From the NCBI RefSeq assembly GCF_004137685.1, contig NZ_QYBB01000004.1, positions 124,001 to 188,000 of the forward strand: 64,000 nucleotides of DNA, in the 5' to 3' direction. The notes under the pieces are model-generated. The model was not told the origin of the DNA, did no database searches, and saw nothing but the letters and a program-made list of their open reading frames with translations. Source of the DNA: Lichenibacterium minor. GTDB taxonomy: Bacteria > Pseudomonadota > Alphaproteobacteria > Rhizobiales > Beijerinckiaceae. Each line of letters begins with the position of its first letter. Within the stretch, counting starts at the first letter, position 1. Shown here piece after piece: positions 44,762 through 53,298 of this stretch. The translations under genes were made by a program, and so were the position numbers.

Positions 44762-45001
44762 TCAGGACTTCTTGTTCTTCTCCAGGAAGCGCACGGCGTC
44801 GCCGACCGTCACGATCGTTTCGGCGGCGTCGTCGGGGATCTCCACCCCGAACTCCTCCTCGAAGGCCATGACCAGTTCGACGGTGTCGAGCGAGTCGGCC
44901 CCGAGGTCATCGATGAAGTTGGCGTTGTCGACCACCTTGTCGGGCTCGACGCCCAGGTGCTCGACGACGATCTTCTTCACGCGCTCTTCGACATCGCTCA
45001 T
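44762..45001 (-). CDS. acpP: Acyl carrier protein
   Basis: The 79-aa carrier protein holds growing acyl chains on 4'-phosphopantetheine attached to Ser37 in the motif [11 protein letters not shown]. Acidic helix II is intact. It has a 287-bp upstream region after fabG, giving room for a dedicated promoter, as expected for such an abundant protein. Confidence 0.98.
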   Translation of the reverse strand: MSDVEERVKKIVVEHLGVEPDKVVDNANFIDDLGADSLDTVELVMAFEEEFGVEIPDDAAETIVTVGDAVRFLEKNKKS

Positions 45002-45288
45002 CTTGGATATTCCTCATACGTCTTGGAGGGAAATTCGGGTCTTCGCGATCCGCGGCACCGGGGTCGCGCCCGCCCGAAGGCGGCCCCCGACCCGATGGCG
45101 GATCCCGCCGCCGGCCCCGGTCGAGACCGGGCCGTCACGGCGCGGCCGCGGCGCCGGCCCATCGGACCGTTGAGGGCCCGAGGCGGCGGTCGCGACCGCC
45201 GCGACACTTCGGCTGTTAACACGTTTCCAGGGGGATGGCGAGAGCGTGCCCGCCCGATGGCGGAGGTGCGGCGCCCGTCGCAACTCCC

Positions 45289-46026
45289 TCAGATCATTGC
45301 CATTCCGCCGTTCACATGGAGCGTCTGCCCCGTCACGTAGGCGGCTTCGCGGCTGGCCAGGTAGACCGTGGCGGCGGCGATCTCGGCGCCGAGGCCGAGC
45401 CGTCCGGCCGGCACGGTGCCCAGGATGGCGGCGCGCTGCTTGTCGTTCAGCGCGTCGGTCATCGGGCTCTCGATGAAGCCCGGCGCGATGCAGTTCACCG
45501 TGATGCCGCGGGTCGCGACCTCGGCCGCGATGGCCTTGGACATGCCGATCATGCCCGCCTTGGCGGCCGCATAATTGGCCTGGCCGGCGTTTCCGGTGAC
45601 GCCCACCACCGACGTGATGCCGATGATGCGGCCGTGGCGACGCTTCATCATCCCCTTCAGCGCCGCCCGGGCGAGAGTGAAGCCGGATGTCAGGTCGACG
45701 TGGAGGACGCGGTCCCAGTCCTCGTCCTTCATCCGGACGGCGAGGCCGTCGCGGGTGATGCCGGCGTTGTTCACCAGGATGTCGATCGATCCCAGAGCCG
45801 CTTCGGCCTGGCTCGCCAGGGCCTCAACCTGGGCGCGGTCGCCGAGGTCGCAGGGCAGCACGGGGCAGTCCGCGCCGAGTTCGGCCGCGAGCGCGTCGAG
45901 CGCGTCGCGGCGCGTGCCGGACACGGCCACGCGGGCGCCCTGCGCCCGGAGCGCCCGGGCGATGGCACCGCCGAGGCCGCCCGTGGCGCCGGTGACGAGG
46001 GCGGTGGCGCCCTGGAGGTCGAACAT
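45289..46026 (-). CDS. fabG: 3-oxoacyl-ACP reductase
   Basis: An NADPH-dependent short-chain dehydrogenase that reduces beta-ketoacyl-ACP. The 245-aa product has the Rossmann motif TGATGGLGGAIA, NNAGITRDGL, and the catalytic Ser139, Tyr152 and Lys156 (NAGQANYAAAKAG). GAGGA precedes the ATG. It starts 10 bp after fabD. Confidence 0.97.
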   Translation of the reverse strand: MFDLQGATALVTGATGGLGGAIARALRAQGARVAVSGTRRDALDALAAELGADCPVLPCDLGDRAQVEALASQAEAALGSIDILVNNAGITRDGLAVRMKDEDWDRVLHVDLTSGFTLARAALKGMMKRRHGRIIGITSVVGVTGNAGQANYAAAKAGMIGMSKAIAAEVATRGITVNCIAPGFIESPMTDALNDKQRAAILGTVPAGRLGLGAEIAAATVYLASREAAYVTGQTLHVNGGMAMI

Positions 46027-46036
46027 GGATGGATCC

Positions 46037-46984
46037 TCAGGCGCGGGCGGCTAGGATGAAGGCGGCGACATCGTCGGGCGTGCCGACGCTGGCGGTCGTG
46101 GCGCCGGGCGCGATGCGCTTGACGAGGCCGGACAGGACCTTGCCGGCCCCGACTTCGACGAAGCGGTCGACGCCGGCCCCGGCCATCCAGGCGACCGACT
46201 CGCGCCAGCGCACCGTCCCGCACACCTGGCCGACCAGGCAGCCGACGATCTCGCCCGCGGTGTCGACCGGACGGGCCAGGACGTTGGCGACCAGGGGGAG
46301 GGCGGGATCGGCGAGGCTGGCGCCGTCGAGCGCTTCCGCCATGGCGTCGGCGGCGGGGCGCATCAGCCCGCAATGGAACGGGGCCGACACGGCCAGGAGC
46401 ACGGCGCGCTTGACGCCCCGCCCCTTGGCGATCGCGATGGCGCGGTCCACCGCGGCGGCGGAGCCCGACAGCACCACCTGGCCGCCGCCGTTGTCGTTGG
46501 CCACGTCGCAGGTTTCACCCTCGGCGGCCTCCGCCGCGATGGCGGCGGCAGCCTCGGCTTCCACGCCGATCAGCGCCGCCATGGCGCCCTGCCCCACCGG
46601 CACGGCGGCCTGCATGGCGTCGCCGCGGATGCGCAGCAGGCGGGCGGCTTCCGCCACCGTGAAGGTGCCGGCGGCCGCCAGGGCCGAATATTCGCCGAGC
46701 GAGTGTCCCGCCACGAAGGCGGCGCCAGCCTTCAGGTCGAGCCCGGCCTCGGCTTCGAGCACCCGCAGCGCCGCGAGGCTCACCGCCATCAAGGCCGGCT
46801 GGGCGTTGGCGGTGAGGGTCAGCTCGGCCTCGGGGCCGTCGAACAGCAGCCGGGACAACGGTTGGCCCAGCGCTTCGTCGACCTCGGCGAAGACCCGGGC
46901 CGCGACGGGATGGGCGTCGTTGAGCGCGCGGCCCATGCCGACGGCCTGGGAGCCTTGCCCGGGGAAGATGAAGGCCGTCGTCAT
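46037..46984 (-). CDS. fabD: Malonyl-CoA:ACP transacylase
   Basis: It transfers malonyl from CoA to ACP. The 315-aa product has the N-terminal FPGQGSQAVGMG, the nucleophile elbow GHSLGEYSAL with Ser95, and a downstream PFHCGLM histidine. It is the first gene of the fabD-fabG-acpP-fabF cluster and diverges from rpsF with 359 bp between. Confidence 0.97.
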   Translation of the reverse strand: MTTAFIFPGQGSQAVGMGRALNDAHPVAARVFAEVDEALGQPLSRLLFDGPEAELTLTANAQPALMAVSLAALRVLEAEAGLDLKAGAAFVAGHSLGEYSALAAAGTFTVAEAARLLRIRGDAMQAAVPVGQGAMAALIGVEAEAAAAIAAEAAEGETCDVANDNGGGQVVLSGSAAAVDRAIAIAKGRGVKRAVLLAVSAPFHCGLMRPAADAMAEALDGASLADPALPLVANVLARPVDTAGEIVGCLVGQVCGTVRWRESVAWMAGAGVDRFVEVGAGKVLSGLVKRIAPGATTASVGTPDDVAAFILAARA

Positions 46985-47202
46985 GGGTCGAGCTGCCGCC
47001 TCAAAGCCGAGTCCGTCCTGACTCGGCGGATTTCGAGCGAGCCCGAGAGCACGCCCCCCTCCGGCCTGTCAAGCGAGCCGGGGCGGAACGGCGCGGGCGG
47101 AGGGCGACGGGACGCTTTGGACTTGCATTGCCGCCGACGAGCCTTTATCGAGCGCCCTTCGACAGCGACCTGGCCGGGAGCTGAACGGATATCCGCATGC
47201 CC

Positions 47203-47246
47203 GGGGCCTCACAGGCGCTGGCCCCGCGGACAGGGGCTTCGGCCCC
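47203..47246 (+). promoter_or_regulatory. Attenuator-like alternative hairpins in the rpsF leader
   Basis: Four segments: GGGGCC (47203-47208), GGCCCC (47220-47225), GGGGC (47233-47237) and GCCCC (47242-47246). Segments 1:2 and 3:4 can pair, the latter closing a very stable UUCG tetraloop; alternatively 2:3 can pair. This is the topology of attenuators and ribosomal protein autoregulatory leaders. No T-run follows. Confidence 0.4.
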
Positions 47247-47275
47247 GCATCCCGTGTTCCCGCCTTCGGTTCCAC

Positions 47276-47296
47276 TCGAGCCTTCCCGAGGCTCGA
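47276..47296 (+). promoter_or_regulatory. Second rpsF leader hairpin
   Basis: TCGAGCC pairs with GGCTCGA around a 7-nt loop, ending 47 nt before the rpsF ATG. An alternative CCTTC/GAAGG pairing uses the same bases, so this hairpin is also convertible. Confidence 0.35.
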
Positions 47297-47343
47297 AGGG
47301 CTTCGCGCCGGGCGCCGCCGATGTAACAGGAAAGGCAAAGCTC

Positions 47344-47820
47344 ATGGCTCTCTACGAGCACGTGTTCCTTGCTCGCCAGGACGTCACGGCCCAGCAGGTC
47401 GAGACGCTCACCGAGCAACTGAAGTCCATCATCACGGCCGGCGGCGGCAAGATCGCCAAGTCGGAATACTGGGGCGTCAAGTCCCTCGCCTACCGCGTCA
47501 AGAAGAACCGGCGGGCCCACTTCACCCTCCTGAACATCGACGCCCCCGCGGCGGCGGTGGCCGAGATGGAGCGGCAGATGCGCATCAACGAGGACGTGAT
47601 CCGCCTCCTGACCGTGCGCGTCGAAGAGCACGAGGAAGGTCCCTCGGCCATGCTGCGCAAGCGCGAAGACAGCGACCGCGACGATCGCGGTGAGCGCGGC
47701 GAGCGCCGCGGCGGTGGCGGCGGCCGGTTCGACCGCGAGCGTGGCGGCGGCGGCGACCGCGGCGGCCGGTTCTCGGGTCGTCCCCCCGCGGCCGCGACCC
47801 AACCCGCTGGAGAAGCCTGA
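47344..47820 (+). CDS. rpsF: 30S ribosomal protein S6
   Basis: S6 binds S18 and 16S rRNA in the platform of the small subunit. The 158-aa product has the ferredoxin-like S6 fold in residues 1-95 ([13 protein letters not shown]...[12 protein letters not shown] region) and a C-terminal tail of about 55 residues rich in Arg, Gly and Asp. Such tails vary between species. AGGAAAGG stands 8-15 nt before the ATG. Its stop overlaps the rpsR ATG. Confidence 0.97.
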   Translation: MALYEHVFLARQDVTAQQVETLTEQLKSIITAGGGKIAKSEYWGVKSLAYRVKKNRRAHFTLLNIDAPAAAVAEMERQMRINEDVIRLLTVRVEEHEEGPSAMLRKREDSDRDDRGERGERRGGGGGRFDRERGGGGDRGGRFSGRPPAAATQPAGEA

Positions 47821-48056
47821 TGTCCACCGCCCCGCGTCGCCCCTTCTTCCGCCGTCGCAAGACCTGCCCGTTCTCCGGCCCGAACGCGCCGAAGATCGAC
47901 CACAAGGACACCCGTCTCCTATCGCGCTACATTTCCGAGCGCGGCAAGATCGTCCCGTCCCGCATCACGGCCGTGTCGGCCAAGAAGCAGCGCGAGCTCG
48001 CCACCGCGATCAAGCGCGCCCGCTTCCTGGGCCTGCTGCCCTACGTGATCCGCTGA
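47820..48056 (+). CDS. rpsR: 30S ribosomal protein S18
   Basis: The 78-aa partner of S6, with the conserved [10 protein letters not shown] start, [30 protein letters not shown] and ending LGLLPYVIR. It begins in the rpsF stop codon (TGATG). The last codons and the stop fall within the first unit of a 29-bp tandem repeat. Confidence 0.98.
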   Translation: MSTAPRRPFFRRRKTCPFSGPNAPKIDHKDTRLLSRYISERGKIVPSRITAVSAKKQRELATAIKRARFLGLLPYVIR

Positions 48057-48124
48057 GGATCACGGGACCGAGCCCGATCCGCTGAGGATCGCGGCTCCAA
48101 GCCCGATCCCTTGAGAATCGCGGC
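48047..48124. repeat. 29-bp tandem repeats running from the rpsR stop codon
   Basis: Units at 48047-48075 and 48076-48104 share their first 15 bases (GATCCGCTGAGGATC) and the final CCC; a degenerate third unit begins GATCCCTTGAGAATC at 48105. Each unit contains GATCC and GGATC arms around five bases. Unit 1 includes the last rpsR codons and its TGA, so the array arose by copying the gene end. Confidence 0.8.
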
Positions 48125-48182
48125 GGTGGGGGCGCCCTTCGGGGTCGCTCCGATCGCCGCGGTCCCATGACGACGAGGGGCG

Positions 48183-48235
48183 CCGGACCGCGTGGTCCGG
48201 TTCCTCGACCTGGCAGGGGCCCGTCGGCGGGCCCC
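48183..48235. terminator. Two strong hairpins between rpsR and the DUF2232 gene
   Basis: The first is CCGGACC-gcgt-GGTCCGG (48183-48200, 7 bp), the second GGGGCCCG-tcgg-CGGGCCCC (48216-48235, 8 bp). Neither has a T-run. They could lower read-through from rpsF-rpsR into DUF2232-rplI or protect mRNA ends. Confidence 0.45.
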
Positions 48236-48327
48236 GGCGTCGTCCGTCCCGCCCCGTGGCGGGCCGGATCGGTTGGGACGGGTCCTCCGCTCCCTAACCC
48301 CGTGAACCACGGCGGGACAGCTCGACG

Positions 48328-49284
48328 ATGACCAAGCTTCTCGGCATCGCGCTCGGCGCGGGTGTCACATCGGCGGTCCTGTTCGCCGTGGCCAGGACCG
48401 GTTCGCCGGCCGCGCTCCTCCTCGCCTATCTGGCGCCCCTCCCCATCATGATCGCGGGCCTCGGCTTCACGCATGCCGTGGGAGGAGCCGCGGCCCTGAT
48501 CGGCGGCGGCGCGATCGGGGTCGCGATGGGGCCCCTCGCCGGCCTCCTCTTCCTGGTCGCGTTGGGCATGCCGGCCTGGCACCTGTCGCGCCTGGCGGGC
48601 TCGAGCCGCCCCGCGCCGGGCCAGCCGGCCGCGGCGCCGCTCTGGTATCCCATCCCCAAGCTGCTGCTCCACCTCGCCGGTGTGGCTGTGGTGCCGGTTC
48701 TGGTCATCGGGGTCGCGCTGGTGTGGCGCCTCGGCGGCTACGAGAAGGCCGTTTCCGTCCTCGCCGCGAAGCTGGAAGCGCTCCTCGCGCGAGAAACGAT
48801 CCCGAACGCCTTTCCGTTCGCCGACCTCGTGCGGCTGGCGCCGGTCGCCATGGGGGCGTCGAGCGTGCTGATGCTCGCCGTCAACCTGTGGCTCGCGGCG
48901 CGGTCCGTTCAGGTCTCGTCGCTGCTCGTCCGGCCCTGGCCGAACCTGCCGGACGCGCTTCGCCTGCCGCGCCTCGTGGTGGCGCTCTTCGCGGCGGCGG
49001 GCGCGGCGTCGCTGCTGCCCGACCCCTACGGCATCGCCGCCGCGGTGGTGGCCGCCGCGCTCGGGATCCTGTTCGCGTTCGAAGGGCTCGCGGCCGCGCA
49101 TGTGCTGACCCGCGGCCTGTCGGCGCGCATCGTGGTGCTCACCGCCATCTACCTCGCGACGGCGCTGCTGATGCCGTGGCCGCTCGTCGCCTTGGCCCTG
49201 CTGGGCTGCATCGATTGCCTCGTCCCCGCGCTGCGGCGGGGATCGGGTCTGACCATCACCAAACTGCCAACAAGGAGACAGTGA
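48328..49284 (+). CDS. DUF2232 multi-spanning membrane protein
   Basis: A 318-aa integral membrane protein with about eight hydrophobic segments and no catalytic motif that I recognise. A DUF2232 (YybS-like) gene between rpsR and rplI is a known feature of alphaproteobacterial genomes, and its function is unknown. It ends 1 bp before the rplI ATG, so its production is probably tied to that of L9. Confidence 0.85.
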   Translation: MTKLLGIALGAGVTSAVLFAVARTGSPAALLLAYLAPLPIMIAGLGFTHAVGGAAALIGGGAIGVAMGPLAGLLFLVALGMPAWHLSRLAGSSRPAPGQPAAAPLWYPIPKLLLHLAGVAVVPVLVIGVALVWRLGGYEKAVSVLAAKLEALLARETIPNAFPFADLVRLAPVAMGASSVLMLAVNLWLAARSVQVSSLLVRPWPNLPDALRLPRLVVALFAAAGAASLLPDPYGIAAAVVAAALGILFAFEGLAAAHVLTRGLSARIVVLTAIYLATALLMPWPLVALALLGCIDCLVPALRRGSGLTITKLPTRRQ

Positions 49285-49285
49285 T

Positions 49286-49852
49286 ATGGACGTCATTCTG
49301 CTGGAGCGCGTCGCGAAGCTCGGCCAGATGGGCGAGCGCGTCAAAGTGAAGGACGGCTTCGCCCGCAACTTCCTGCTGCCGCGCGGCAAGGCCCTGCGCG
49401 CCACCGAGGCCAACGCCAAGCGCTTCGAAACCCAGCGCGTGCAGCTCGAAGCCCGCAACCTGGAGCTCAAGGGCGAGGCCCAGACGGTCGCCGAGGGCCT
49501 CGACGGCCAGAGCTTCACGATGATCCGCCAGGCCGGCGAGAGCGGCCAGCTCTACGGGTCGGTGTCGACGCGCGACATCGCCGAGGCCATCACGGCCGGC
49601 GGTTTCTCGGTCAACCGCGGCCAGATCTCGCTGCGCACGCCGATCAAGGGCATCGGCCTGCACACGGTGCCGGTGGAGCTCCATCCCGAGGTCGACGCCA
49701 AGGTGACGATCAACGTCGCCCGGTCGCCCGAGGAGGCCGAGCGCCAGGCCAAGGGCGAGGAAGTCCTGGCCCGCGAGGAAACCTCGATGGACGAGCTCGG
49801 CCTCGAGGTCGGCGCCGCGCTGGCGGACTTCGAAGGCGACATCAGCCGCTGA
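49286..49852 (+). CDS. rplI: 50S ribosomal protein L9
   Basis: L9 spans the 50S surface with two globular domains on a long helix. The 188-aa product has the N-domain signature [40 protein letters not shown], the helical connector and the C-domain, with about 40 additional C-terminal residues relative to E. coli (149 aa), a common alphaproteobacterial extension. AAGGAGA lies 9-15 nt before the ATG. No dnaB follows, unlike E. coli and many relatives. Confidence 0.98.
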   Translation: MDVILLERVAKLGQMGERVKVKDGFARNFLLPRGKALRATEANAKRFETQRVQLEARNLELKGEAQTVAEGLDGQSFTMIRQAGESGQLYGSVSTRDIAEAITAGGFSVNRGQISLRTPIKGIGLHTVPVELHPEVDAKVTINVARSPEEAERQAKGEEVLAREETSMDELGLEVGAALADFEGDISR

Positions 49853-49861
49853 TCGGCGGCC

Positions 49862-49889
49862 GCGCGCTTCCCGGCAACGGGAAGCGCGC
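49862..49889. terminator. Strong GCAA-tetraloop hairpin after rplI
   Basis: A 12-bp perfect stem, GCGCGCTTCCCG with CGGGAAGCGCGC, closes a GCAA (GNRA) loop nine bases after the rplI stop. Position and stability suit a terminator, though no T-run follows. Confidence 0.65.
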
Positions 49890-49904
49890 CATCATGATGC
49901 GACA

Positions 49905-49927
49905 GGGGGCGCCACGGCGACGCCCCC
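49905..49927. terminator. Second hairpin between rplI and galM
   Basis: GGGGGCG pairs with CGCCCCC around a 9-nt loop, 15 nt after the preceding hairpin. It may serve the convergent galM transcript. Confidence 0.4.
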
Positions 49928-50010
49928 CGTCCCACCCGGCTTCGCGGAGGCGGCCTCCGGCCCCACCCGCCTGCCCCGTTTCGGCGACGGGCCGGACGGG
50001 AGGGCGAGGT

Positions 50011-51021
50011 TCAAGCGAAGCGGTATTCGGAACGCTGCCGGTAGGTCTGCCCCGGCCGCAGCTCCGCGGACGGGAAGTGCCGGCGGTTCGGGGCGTCGGG
50101 GAAGACCTGGCATTCCAACGCGAAGCCGCCGTGGGAATCGTAGCGGGCGCCGTCCAGGCCCGGCACCGGGCAATGGAGCTTGGCGGCGTCGTAGAACTGA
50201 ACGCCCGGCTGGTCCGTGTGGAGTTCCAGCGTCAGGCCGTTCTTGGGCGACCGCACCGTGGCGGCGTGCGCCAGCCCGGTGGACGGATCCGCCTGCGGCG
50301 CGATCACGAAATTCATGTCGTAGTTCTGGTCGGCCTCGTTGCGGATCGGCCGCATGGTCGTGAAGTCGAACGGCGTTCCCGCCACGCTGCGGATCTCGCC
50401 GGTCGGGATGAGGTTGGCATCGGTCGGCGTCATGAACGGGCAGTTCAACATCACCTCGTGGTCGAGCACGTCCGGGCCGCCGTCGAGGTTGAAGTAGGAA
50501 TGGTGCGCCAGGCTCAGCACCGTCGGCGCGTCCGTGGTGGCCGTGAGTTCCACGACCAGCGTGCCGGGCTCCGCCAGCGTGTAGGTACAGGTGGCCCGCA
50601 CGGCGCCGGGAAAGCCTTCGTCGCCATCGGGGGACTCGAGCACCAGCGCGACCGACGCTTCCTCGACGCGCTCCACGCGCCACGGCACCGCGCCGAAGCC
50701 CTTCGGGCCGCCGTGAAGCGTGTTGCCCGCCCGTTCGTTGGCGGGAAGCGTGTGGACCTGGCCGTCGAGCGTGAACCGCGCCCCCGCGATGCGGTTGGCG
50801 AAGCGGCCCGGGATGGCGCCGAAATAGGGCGAGTGGGTCCGATAGTCCTCGATCGAGTTCAGGCCCAGCACCACGCGCTGGGGCCCGCCCGCCGCGGGCA
50901 CCACGAGGTCGCGCAGCACGGCGCCCCAGGTGATGACGGAGGCTGTGGCGCCCGCCGCGTTGCGCAGCGAGATCTCCTGGATCTCGACCCCGTCGGCGTG
51001 ACCGAACGACCGAACCTGCAT
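50011..51021 (-). CDS. galM: Aldose 1-epimerase (galactose mutarotase)
   Basis: It interconverts alpha and beta anomers of aldoses. The 336-aa product has GNTLHGGPKGFG with His103, LSLAHHSYFNLDGG with the general-acid His, and a C-terminal GFALECQVFPDAPN with the base glutamate. The ATG at 51021 has GGAGGA directly upstream; a TTG four codons earlier would lie within that ribosome site. No other galactose genes are near; it follows nusB by 50 bp on the same strand. Confidence 0.93.
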   Translation of the reverse strand: MQVRSFGHADGVEIQEISLRNAAGATASVITWGAVLRDLVVPAAGGPQRVVLGLNSIEDYRTHSPYFGAIPGRFANRIAGARFTLDGQVHTLPANERAGNTLHGGPKGFGAVPWRVERVEEASVALVLESPDGDEGFPGAVRATCTYTLAEPGTLVVELTATTDAPTVLSLAHHSYFNLDGGPDVLDHEVMLNCPFMTPTDANLIPTGEIRSVAGTPFDFTTMRPIRNEADQNYDMNFVIAPQADPSTGLAHAATVRSPKNGLTLELHTDQPGVQFYDAAKLHCPVPGLDGARYDSHGGFALECQVFPDAPNRRHFPSAELRPGQTYRQRSEYRFA

Positions 51022-51071
51022 GGCTTCCTCCAACGCGCGTCCTTCGGCGAACGCCGCCGGGCCGGAAGGGT

Positions 51072-51548
51072 TCAGCGCGAACCGCGCGCCGTGCCCATCA
51101 GCTCGTCTGGGCGCAGGCGACGGCCGAGGCTGTCCAGCACGCCGTTGATCATGCCGACCTCGTCGCCCTCGAAGAAGGCGCCGCCGATGTCGGTGTATTC
51201 GGTGATGACGACCCGGGCCGGCACGTCCTTGCGGCTCAGCATCTCGTAGGCGCCGGCGCGCAGGATGGCGCGGAGCACGGCTTCGACGCGCCGCAGCGGC
51301 CAGCCCTCCTGCAGCGAACGGTCGACGAGCACGTCGATCTCGCCCTGCTCGGCCAGCACGCCTTCGAGGACGTTGCGGAAGAAGGCGTTCTCGGCCTTGT
51401 TGTACTGATCGCCCTCGACCTCCTGGCCGATCCAGTGCGATTCGAACTCCGCCAGCACGTCGTTGATGCCGCTCTTGGCGACGTCCATCTGGTAGAGCGC
51501 CTGCACGGCGGCGAGGCGCGCGGCCGCCCGGCGTTCCTGGCGGCTCAC
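51072..51548 (-). CDS. nusB: Transcription antitermination factor NusB
   Basis: NusB with NusE binds boxA of rRNA leaders to prevent early termination. The 158-aa all-helical product starts at GTG 51548, overlapping the ribH stop (GTGA), with [20 protein letters not shown] at its N-terminus, [15 protein letters not shown] and [26 protein letters not shown] at its C-terminus. ribH-nusB pairing is widely conserved. Confidence 0.96.
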   Translation of the reverse strand: MSRQERRAAARLAAVQALYQMDVAKSGINDVLAEFESHWIGQEVEGDQYNKAENAFFRNVLEGVLAEQGEIDVLVDRSLQEGWPLRRVEAVLRAILRAGAYEMLSRKDVPARVVITEYTDIGGAFFEGDEVGMINGVLDSLGRRLRPDELMGTARGSR

Positions 51549-52048
51549 GTCGCGGCTCCCGCGTCGGCGGGTCTGGCCTTCAAGCGCCACAGCGCCAGCA
51601 TGGCGCGCGCGGCTTCGCCGCCCTTGTCGCCGCGCGACGGCTCAGCGCGGGCGAGGGCCTGGTCGGCATCCTCGACGGTCAGGATGCCGTTGCCGAGCGG
51701 CAGGCGCCGCGCGATCGCCAGGTCCATCAGGCCGCGCGCGCTCTCGTTCGACACGACCTCGAAGTGGTAGGTTTCACCCCTCATGATGCAGCCGAGCGCG
51801 ACGGCACCGCCATAGGGCCTGCCGGCCGCCGCGGCACCGTCGATCGCGATGGCGATCGCGGGCGGCACTTCGAGGGCGCCCGGCATCGTCACAACGTCGT
51901 AGGTCGCGCCCGCGGCGTCGAGCGCCGCCTTGGCGCCCGCCAGCAGCCGGTCGCCGATGTCGTCGTAGAAGCGGCCTTCGACGATGAGGAAGCGGCCGTC
52001 GGCCGCGACATGCGGCTCTGCGTCGGTGCGGCGCTGAGGTTCTGCCAT
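51545..52048 (-). CDS. ribH: 6,7-dimethyl-8-ribityllumazine synthase
   Basis: It makes the riboflavin precursor lumazine. The 167-aa product has the core [27 protein letters not shown] and the active-site segment [17 protein letters not shown] with His95. Length suggests a type I icosahedral/pentameric enzyme. An upstream in-frame extension is not coding-like. It overlaps nusB by 4 bp; a DinB gene separates it from ribE. Confidence 0.96.
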   Translation of the reverse strand: MAEPQRRTDAEPHVAADGRFLIVEGRFYDDIGDRLLAGAKAALDAAGATYDVVTMPGALEVPPAIAIAIDGAAAAGRPYGGAVALGCIMRGETYHFEVVSNESARGLMDLAIARRLPLGNGILTVEDADQALARAEPSRGDKGGEAARAMLALWRLKARPADAGAAT

Positions 52049-52122
52049 GGAGGGGGACTCGTCGGAGAAAGGTCGGCGGGAAGCCGCCGTGAATAGAGGC
52101 GCCGGGGGCGCCCGGCAAGCGA

Positions 52123-52644
52123 TCAGGCGATGCGGGTCAGCCCACCGAAGCCGACCTCGAGATAGAAGGGGGCGAGGTCGAGCGCCGGCGCCGGCGCGCC
52201 GAGGCCCGTCAGCACCGCGTGGCATTGCCCGCGGTGGTGGGTCTGGTGGTTGAACATATGGTCGAGCGCGGGCCCGACCTCGCCGACGTAGCGGCCGGGC
52301 AGGGTCAGCGGCCGGTACGTGAAGCTCGACCGCAGCGCCGCCTCGTCGAGCCCGTCGACGAAACCGATGATGCGGGTGTCTTCCGCGCCGCGGGCGGACC
52401 GGAGGGCGTCGAAGTCGTCGTGCAGGATCGAGTCGAGCCGCAGCGCCGGCGCGGAGCCTCCGGACAGGCGCTCCATCCAGATCATGTCCGACACGAGGAT
52501 GTGGTTCAGCGTGCCGACGAGGCTGTGGAAGGCGACGCCGCGGTCGGCCCGGCGGTCCGCGTCCGGCAGCGCTTCCACGGCGTCGTAGAGTTTGTGGTTG
52601 GCCCAGGCGTTGTAGCGCGCCAGGACCGAAAGGCGGTCGCTCAC
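52123..52644 (-). CDS. DinB family protein
   Basis: A four-helix bundle protein of the DinB/DUF664 superfamily, often metal-binding thiol-dependent enzymes such as bacillithiol transferases, role here unknown. The 173-aa product has [16 protein letters not shown] at its start and two candidate metal histidines, one in [19 protein letters not shown] and a pair in [12 protein letters not shown]. It starts at GTG 52644, overlapping the ribE stop by 4 bp. It lies inside the riboflavin cluster and is probably co-transcribed with it. Confidence 0.86.
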   Translation of the reverse strand: MSDRLSVLARYNAWANHKLYDAVEALPDADRRADRGVAFHSLVGTLNHILVSDMIWMERLSGGSAPALRLDSILHDDFDALRSARGAEDTRIIGFVDGLDEAALRSSFTYRPLTLPGRYVGEVGPALDHMFNHQTHHRGQCHAVLTGLGAPAPALDLAPFYLEVGFGGLTRIA

Positions 52645-53288
52645 AGGACGAGGCCCTCGTCGGCGCCGGCGTCGACGGCCGCCGCCCTCGGGAACTCGGC
52701 CAAGCGCGCCGCGTAGCGCGCCATCGTGTCGATCTCGAGGTTCAGCGCGTCGCCTTCGCGCACCTCGCCCCAGGTCGTCACCGCCAAGGTGTGGGGGATC
52801 AGCAGCACGGAGAAGGACCGGCCCTCGACCGTGTTCACCGTGAGCGACGTGCCGTCGAGCGCCACGGAGCCCTTTTCGGCGATGAAGCGGGCGAGGCGCT
52901 CGGGTGCCGCGATGTCGAAGCGCGTGGTTTCGCCGATGCGCGTGACGCGGGTCACGCGCGCCATGCCGTCCACGTGGCCGGACACGAGGTGCCCGCCGAG
53001 CTCGTCGCCGAGCTTCAAGGAGCGTTCGAGGTTGATGCGCTTGCCGGGCCCCCATGAGCCCAGCGTGGTCCGCTCCAGGGTTTCGGCCCCGGCGTCGATG
53101 TCGAACCATGTCCGCCCCTCCGCCGTGCCGGTCGCCACCGCGGTGAGGCAGGGGCCGGAGCACGCGATGGAGGCGCCGAGCGCGATGCCGGCCACGGGGT
53201 AGGAGCAGGCGATGCGCAGGCGCCGCACGCTTCCGCGCTCCTCGCCGGACACCACCTCGCCGACGTCGCTGATCAGGCCCGTGAACAT
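52641..53288 (-). CDS. ribE: Riboflavin synthase alpha chain
   Basis: It dismutates two lumazine molecules into riboflavin. The 215-aa product shows the internal duplication of the lumazine-binding domain: [12 protein letters not shown] with CSGPCLTAV in the first half, and [24 protein letters not shown] with SLTVNTV in the second. It begins 10 bp after glyA. In relatives nrdR and ribD usually lie between glyA and ribE; they are absent here. Confidence 0.96.
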   Translation of the reverse strand: MFTGLISDVGEVVSGEERGSVRRLRIACSYPVAGIALGASIACSGPCLTAVATGTAEGRTWFDIDAGAETLERTTLGSWGPGKRINLERSLKLGDELGGHLVSGHVDGMARVTRVTRIGETTRFDIAAPERLARFIAEKGSVALDGTSLTVNTVEGRSFSVLLIPHTLAVTTWGEVREGDALNLEIDTMARYAARLAEFPRAAAVDAGADEGLVL

Positions 53289-53298
53289 GTGCGCCGCC

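Larger units (their letters stand above)
46985..47343. promoter_or_regulatory. Divergent fabD / rpsF region with a structured rpsF leader
   Basis: 359 bp with no supported gene. It contains a weak promoter candidate for rpsF (TTGCAT at 47123 and TATCGA at 47146, spacing 17) followed by a leader of about 190 nt rich in stem-loops. I could not match the leader with the published S6:S18-binding motif. Confidence 0.4.
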
